From Prostheceraeus crozeri (lineage: Eukaryota > Platyhelminthes > Polycladida > Euryleptidae), in NCBI GenBank assembly GCA_907163375.1, contig CAJQUW010001976.1:124001-188000 (forward strand): a DNA stretch of 64,000 nucleotides, given 5' to 3'. Of the stretch, positions 59,418 to 64,000 are shown one piece after another. Under the pieces are notes generated by a model. That model searched no databases. It was given only the letters and a program-made list of their open reading frames with translations, and was not told the origin of the DNA. The translations under genes and the position numbers were made by a program. Positions within the stretch are counted from its first letter, which is position 1; every line of letters starts with the position of its first letter.

Positions 59418-59919
59418 ATGATAATAATAATTGACTTTATTGCAAAATGACAGACGCAAAGCGTTTATGAAAGTGACATAAGAAGACAAGGGACAAAGAA
59501 AAGGAAAAATCAGTTACTGTGGATCACTGTTACTCAGAAAAAGTCACTGTGGATATTCGATTGATGAATGTCCTTCCGTTATTCGCACTGATTGTCCTTC
59601 TCTGCAGCCGGTGCAGTGTTGGTCTGAGATTCCTTTGGTGTGCAGCTACAGGCGGTAATTGGCGGTGTAGTATGTGCTCCTTCCGCATTATTTTTCGGAA
59701 TAACTTCCTGTCCATTTTCGCGGCGACTTCATGGATATCCACAGGCTTGGCGTATCCGTAGCGTGCTCCTCGCTTCATATATTTCTCGATGCGTTTCTTA
59801 TCATCTGTGCTCGTGAATCCCCACCAACTGGGTACGGCGCACATAATTCTATTTGTCACCGTCGTTGTGTAAATTTGATGCAGCAGTTTTTGATTATCAC
59901 GACTTCTTAATATCTTCAT
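59418..59919 (-). mobile_element. LINE 3' end: reverse transcriptase C-terminus plus 3' UTR
   Basis: The minus strand encodes LLHQIYTTTVTNRIMCAVPS, WWGFTSTDDKKRIEKYMKRG, DRKLFRKIMRKEHILHRQLP and NNGRTFINRISTVTF. This is the thumb and C-terminal region of a non-LTR retrotransposon polyprotein (YAVPSWWGF...D and HxLHxLLP are familiar landmarks). After the stop a short 3' UTR ends with TTGCAATAAAGTCAATTATT and an ATT-rich tail, as in CR1/L2-like and related LINEs. The 129 codons are uninterrupted. The copy is 5' truncated, the usual result of incomplete reverse transcription. Confidence 0.82.
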
Positions 59920-60251
59920 TTATTGCACTTCTTAAGTAATTTGCTGACGTGGATGCTCATGTTTAGTTTTGTGTAAAAGTGACTCCAAAGATCGTAATTT
60001 CGTTCGTTCTTCTTATGCTTGGCAGCTCTGGAGGTTGAATGCTTGATCTAGGTCTTAGGAAGATAATTTCTTGTGATTTCTTATAGTAAAAATATTAATT
60101 TTTTGACCTTTGATATTAAATTTAATCTCCACAATGACCTCGAATTTCAAAACCATGGCAATTTTCTGTCTCGTCATGATGAAAGCATTCATTTGAAGTA
60201 TTTTGTCATGAATTTGGACCTTTAGTTTCGGAAATAAAAAGAGGGAGGGGT

Positions 60252-61086
60252 CATAGAGTAGGGATATATAGGTAGAGTGTCGACTCAAAAAAGTATCTGT
60301 ATACAGTGAAAATTTTCATTTGAAAATATTCAGTTTTTTGCGGAGATGACGTTCCCGTGGTCCAAAAAATTATTTGAGCAGTTTTAAGAAAGTCAAAATT
60401 TTGTAAATTTATATACTACCGAGATGACACTCCTATATAAGTAGTATGAAACGAGTTGGATATCAAAGGCAATGAATATTTGCTAATTAGCATCGTAACT
60501 AAGCGGGAATTAAGCTGGTTATCAAGGGAATTTCATTATCCGAATTACAATGTAAGTCTTCATGAAAAAGTCGAGATCTTATTTTACGTTCTTGGCTGAA
60601 ATGTCAAGTTTTTAATTCAATTTTCACCAGCATTATGATTCACTAAATTCATGTTTCATCATTTGAATCTGAATATTGAGGTGGACCCATTTACATCTTT
60701 CAAAGTTAGTTGAAATCATCGTCTTTGATTATATGATTTTGGTCTACCAGTGGCAAGTTGCGTGTAATATGATCATGCTTTAGAAAATAATCTTGAGGTT
60801 GAGCATGAAAGTAATAGGAACCCATCGAATTGCTAATTTAACAAACATTAAATCTCCAAGGCTGTCATGACACGGAGGATTTGTAAAATACCATTATTCC
60901 TTCTGCATTACAATTACAATCACTCAATTCATTGGCTTCAAAACTGCAAAAATTTGCATGTCTCACATTTGGTAACAATTACCAACTATATCCCCCAGGA
61001 GTTCATTCAATAAAATCGAAAGTGTATGCACATTGAGGATTTAATAAATGCGGAGTTACCACTCTACCTAATATACCTACTCTATG
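60252..61086. mobile_element. MITE family M1, long copy (835 bp) with TIRs
   Basis: The left end CATAGAGTAGGGATATATAG then GTAGAGTG mirrors the right end, whose inverse is CATAGAGTAGGTATATTAGG then TAGAGTG, so inverted repeats span about 28 bases with few differences. Flanks GGAGGGGT and GGAGCGGC are a possible imperfect 8-bp duplication. No transposase is encoded, so a non-autonomous DNA transposon is the best reading. Confidence 0.72.
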
Positions 61087-61089
61087 GGA

Positions 61090-62446
61090 GCGGCTGAGCT
61101 CCCCACCCCAGCAAGATGCGTTTGTCAAGGCACCCCAGTGTGGCGAGGGTTAACACGAAACTTCTTTGTAACTACATTTTTCTCCCTTTATTCATTTACT
61201 AGTTCATTTTCCATCCTTAACAAACACTTAAGTCGTAAACATTAACGCAAATCATTTCGCTATTGTTTACAGACCAGTATCTCTTTGTTGATTCAAATTT
61301 TGCTTTCTGAGACACTGAATCTGTTTTCGGATGGTGAACGTGTTCCAAATAACTTGCACAGGTGTTAGGGTGAACAAGTATTGTTGTGACTTCATCTCAA
61401 CTGATATATGTAGCGACTTTTCATCCACTTTCGCTAAATTTCAACAATGATGGAAACAGGTGATAAAAGATGTAATGAACTCAATTGTATCAATTTCCAG
61501 CGCTGCTCTTTGCGTTCTTATTCTACCATTCTCCTCTGAAAAGGACTGGGTAGAAGTTGAGATTTGTTCCAAATGTCACCGAATGTGGCAAGATTCTCTT
61601 TCTTCTGTAAAAACTACACAAAGTTGAAAGACGGTTTTGTTACTCTTGCGTAGGAGCTATTTTTATGTTTATCAAAGGAACTGTGAATAGGAGATGGAAT
61701 TCTGTGCACATTCAGATTTGTATTTTCCACAAATATAGGTAAAACCGATATAAATATCATAAAAAGTTTTTTAAGTGCCTTTTAGCACATGTAGGAGGCC
61801 TGTTTTCGGTATGGGATGTCGGATCGGAACCGAAAGATACCTCTATGATGTCGCTTCCGTCAGGGCTGATGTGGGCACGATTTTCCTTTCCCAAACGCAG
61901 AAAATCTCTATGTCAGTCCTATGGGAATTTCCACACACCATAGAAATGAATTGCTTCATATGGTAGTGCTGAGCATGCTCGCATAATACACAGTTGAATA
62001 GCGATGTGACTCATGGATGTTGTCAAGTTTATCAGGCCCCTGCGATAGGATGTATCAGCATTCTTTTTTAAAAGAATATTTATACATGATGTACATTAAA
62101 AAATGCACAACTTCACTTTTAATGTGCCTAACCCTGTAGCAGTAGGCCTAACCCTCTATGTACATGTAAATACAGTAATTCAATATTGAGTTGCAACCTC
62201 AGTTGTAAAATGGGAGCAGACCTGAATAACTGCCATTTCATTCAATATCAGGAATCCTCAGCAGGCCTAGTTCACATCTACAAGCAACGTTGATATCGAC
62301 GATGGATGGGCTGAAAATTTCTGCTTTCTGCATTTAAATTGACACTATGAAGTAGAATTTTGCTGCTCCTTATCTGGATAGGCCGCTGATGTTCTGATAG
62401 ATGCAGTTGTAGTGATAACAGATCTACAAACATCTGTAATAGGCCT
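61090..62446. other. No gene seen
   Basis: No recognisable coding sequence. TAGGCCTA occurs at 62143 and 62440. Confidence 0.45.
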
Positions 62447-62447
62447 A

Positions 62448-62489
<42 letters not shown>
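62447..62489. repeat. (TA)n microsatellite at the LINE 3' end
   Basis: A TA run with one TG interruption. It lies just beyond the 3' side of the minus-strand LINE at 62515-63106 and may have grown from its tail. Confidence 0.85.
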
Positions 62490-62490
<1 letters not shown>

Positions 62491-62514
62491 GTGCGTATGT
62501 AAGTGGTTTAGAGC

Positions 62515-63106
62515 TCAGCAAATCAATGTAAAATTATACAAAGCAGATGTTATCAAGTCAATGAACGTAAGTGTTTCTTCAAAAACGTTTAAAGCGGGAA
62601 AAGGGTTTGGTCGATCGCAATCCATGTGGCAAGTCATTCCATCAAAGAGAGGCTTATGAGGTAGACGCTCTGCCAGCCGAAAATTGGCTTTTGAATACTG
62701 GAACATTTGATCGCAAGTCATCAAAGGAAGATCTCAAATGTCGAACAGGTTGATGTGAAATAAACAGTGCACAGAGGTATGAAGGTGTCATTTGTATGTA
62801 AGCTTTATAACATAAACACAGAACTTTAAACTTAATTCTGGACGACACCGGTAGCCATTTTAGTCTTCTTAAAGTTGGAGTAATATGGTTTCGACGAGGA
62901 ATTTTATGAATCAGTTTCGCGGCAGAATTCTGAACTTTTTGCAATTTGTGGCTAAACTTCTGCGGTGCACCATTAAACAAAGAATTTCCATAGGCAAGGC
63001 GTGATAATACAGAAGAGTTAATTAGGCGGTGTGCTGCTGACGTCGATAGATAATGTCTCACAAAACCAATCTTTTCGAATTTCAAAATTACAATCAGTCT
63101 ATACAC
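62515..63106 (-). mobile_element. L2/CR1-type LINE 3' end
   Basis: The minus strand reads FVRHYLSTSAAHRLINSSVL, SRLAYGNSLFNGAPQKFSHK, LQKVQNSAAKLIHKIPRRNH, ITPTLRRLKWLPVSSRIKFK and SYLCALF. This is the C-terminal part of an L2/CR1-clade reverse transcriptase ORF (SRLDYCNSLLYG, LQRVQNAAARL and HWLPVxxRIxFK in relatives). The first 150 codons are open. Past 62654 the typical ending WNDLPHGLRSTKPFSRFKRF continues in another frame, followed by another shift into KKHLRSLT. So it is truncated at the 5' end, with about two frameshifts near the 3' end. Confidence 0.85.
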
Positions 63107-63311
63107 GATATCTGTTTGCGATGAAGCTTACCATGGATGTTTATGAATCTGCAAGCACTAATACTGCATATATCTGTTGTTGTAAGGATCTCAGTTGAGT
63201 TCTTTGCGGAAATAAAAGTTGATCTACTGAAAATTAGAACTTATGATGCTTACATGTCAGTCGGAGGGATTATTTAGATTTAAGTTCAGCTCATATTACA
63301 AAATTAAGCAG

Positions 63312-63410
63312 GTGGGCTTGTTAAGGTGTCCAACCCTGGACCGAAGAAGAAGTGGCCGATTGATATCAAAATTGAGATGGTGAAAGAACTTGCACTTATA
63401 TACATGGAAG
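63312..63410 (+). CDS. Possible orphan exon of an unidentified gene
   Basis: A 99-bp segment lies between AAATTAAGCAG and a consensus donor GAAG|GTAAGT. In one frame it reads GLVKVSNPGPKKKWPIDIKI and EMVKELALIYME, with no stop and protein-like composition. I do not recognise the family. The upstream pyrimidine tract is weak and no partner exon is visible before the window ends, so it may be chance. Confidence 0.25.
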
Positions 63411-64000
63411 GTAAGTTTCGTTTCATTATGCCAACTTGTCATTTTTTCTGATGAAGTGAATTTGAAATCTTTAAATATTGAGCTGCATCCTCAGGTGAAA
63501 AGTGGGAACGAAATGGGAAATGGCGAGCTGGAGATGAGAAAATGAATTGTTGAGTGAAAAACATATCTGATTACATTATGATTTCTCATTTCGAGAGTAT
63601 TTTTAGACAATCACAAAATACTGAAAACTATGCTCACGAGTGAGTATTGCACAATAACATCCGCTAAGATTAGATTGATTTTATGAAATTGCACATGGAA
63701 TTGTCATGTCACATAGCCTATCAAGTCTACATGCAGGCAGTTTCAGGACAAGCTAGTTCCCTTTCCTTTCATTTTTTTACGATCCCATCAAAGGACATTT
63801 GTTGTACGTCAAGTTGAGACGTTTTTGAGACATCCATGTGGGAAAGGGTGAAATATTCAGGTTACGGAAGGAGTGAAAATGTTGTGTTGTTAATTAAAGA
63901 GTATTCTTGGGAAGTGATAATCGCCTGATGACGTCATTACTTTCACTGAGCCCAGCAAGAATGAAATTGATCGCGTAAAAAATAAGAAAAAGCTGATAAC
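63411..64000. other. No gene seen
   Basis: AT-rich window end. If the 63312-63410 exon is real, this would be intron. Confidence 0.4.

Overview
The window is nuclear DNA from an animal. It holds split genes with GT-AG introns, a T-box developmental gene with exon junctions typical of animals, an intronless core histone gene, and a dense mix of animal transposon families. These include hAT, Tc1, Crypton-like, L2/CR1-type and other LINEs, a Penelope-like element, a tRNA-derived SINE and MITEs. The mix suggests an invertebrate. An invertebrate deuterostome such as an echinoderm or hemichordate is my best guess, but that is inference and I cannot name a species.

Layout. (1) 1-20600, plus strand: the 3' part of a Tbx2/3 (omb-type) gene. 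Five coding exons (2483-2750, 13505-13651, 13713-13789, 15324-15535, 19419-20245) join in frame to 510 codons including the stop. The upstream exon with the start codon and the first part of the T-box lies outside the window. The introns carry several GC-richer, possibly regulatory islands and one tRNA-derived SINE. (2) 20600-29270: apparently gene-free DNA with an unnamed dispersed repeat family, a 170-bp direct repeat pair, a degenerate tandem array and a 40-bp minisatellite. (3) 29744-30154, minus: an intact histone H3 gene of H3.2 type with four unusual substitutions and no recognisable histone stem-loop. (4) 31825-32817, plus: a Tc1 transposase with three in-frame stops. (5) 34380-36560: minisatellites and a small MITE. 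(6) 38632-42819: a Penelope-like remnant, and next to it an almost whole hAT transposon (39333-42819) with terminal repeats, a 7-bp target duplication, all three catalytic acids, one in-frame stop and a PHD-like zinc finger at the C-terminus. (7) 45260-46900: LINE and Penelope-like debris among TA repeats. (8) 49632-50757, minus: a Crypton-like tyrosine recombinase with its catalytic residues still visible, followed by a 119-bp hairpin. (9) 51000-61090: dispersed repeats, nested MITEs, two minisatellites and a LINE 3' end. (10) 62450-63106: an L2/CR1-type LINE end, then a possible orphan exon.

Only Tbx2/3 and the H3 gene look like working host genes. The rest is transposon-derived, repetitive or unassigned. 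The items most worth following up are the H3 variant, the hAT with an added zinc finger, and the Crypton-like recombinase.
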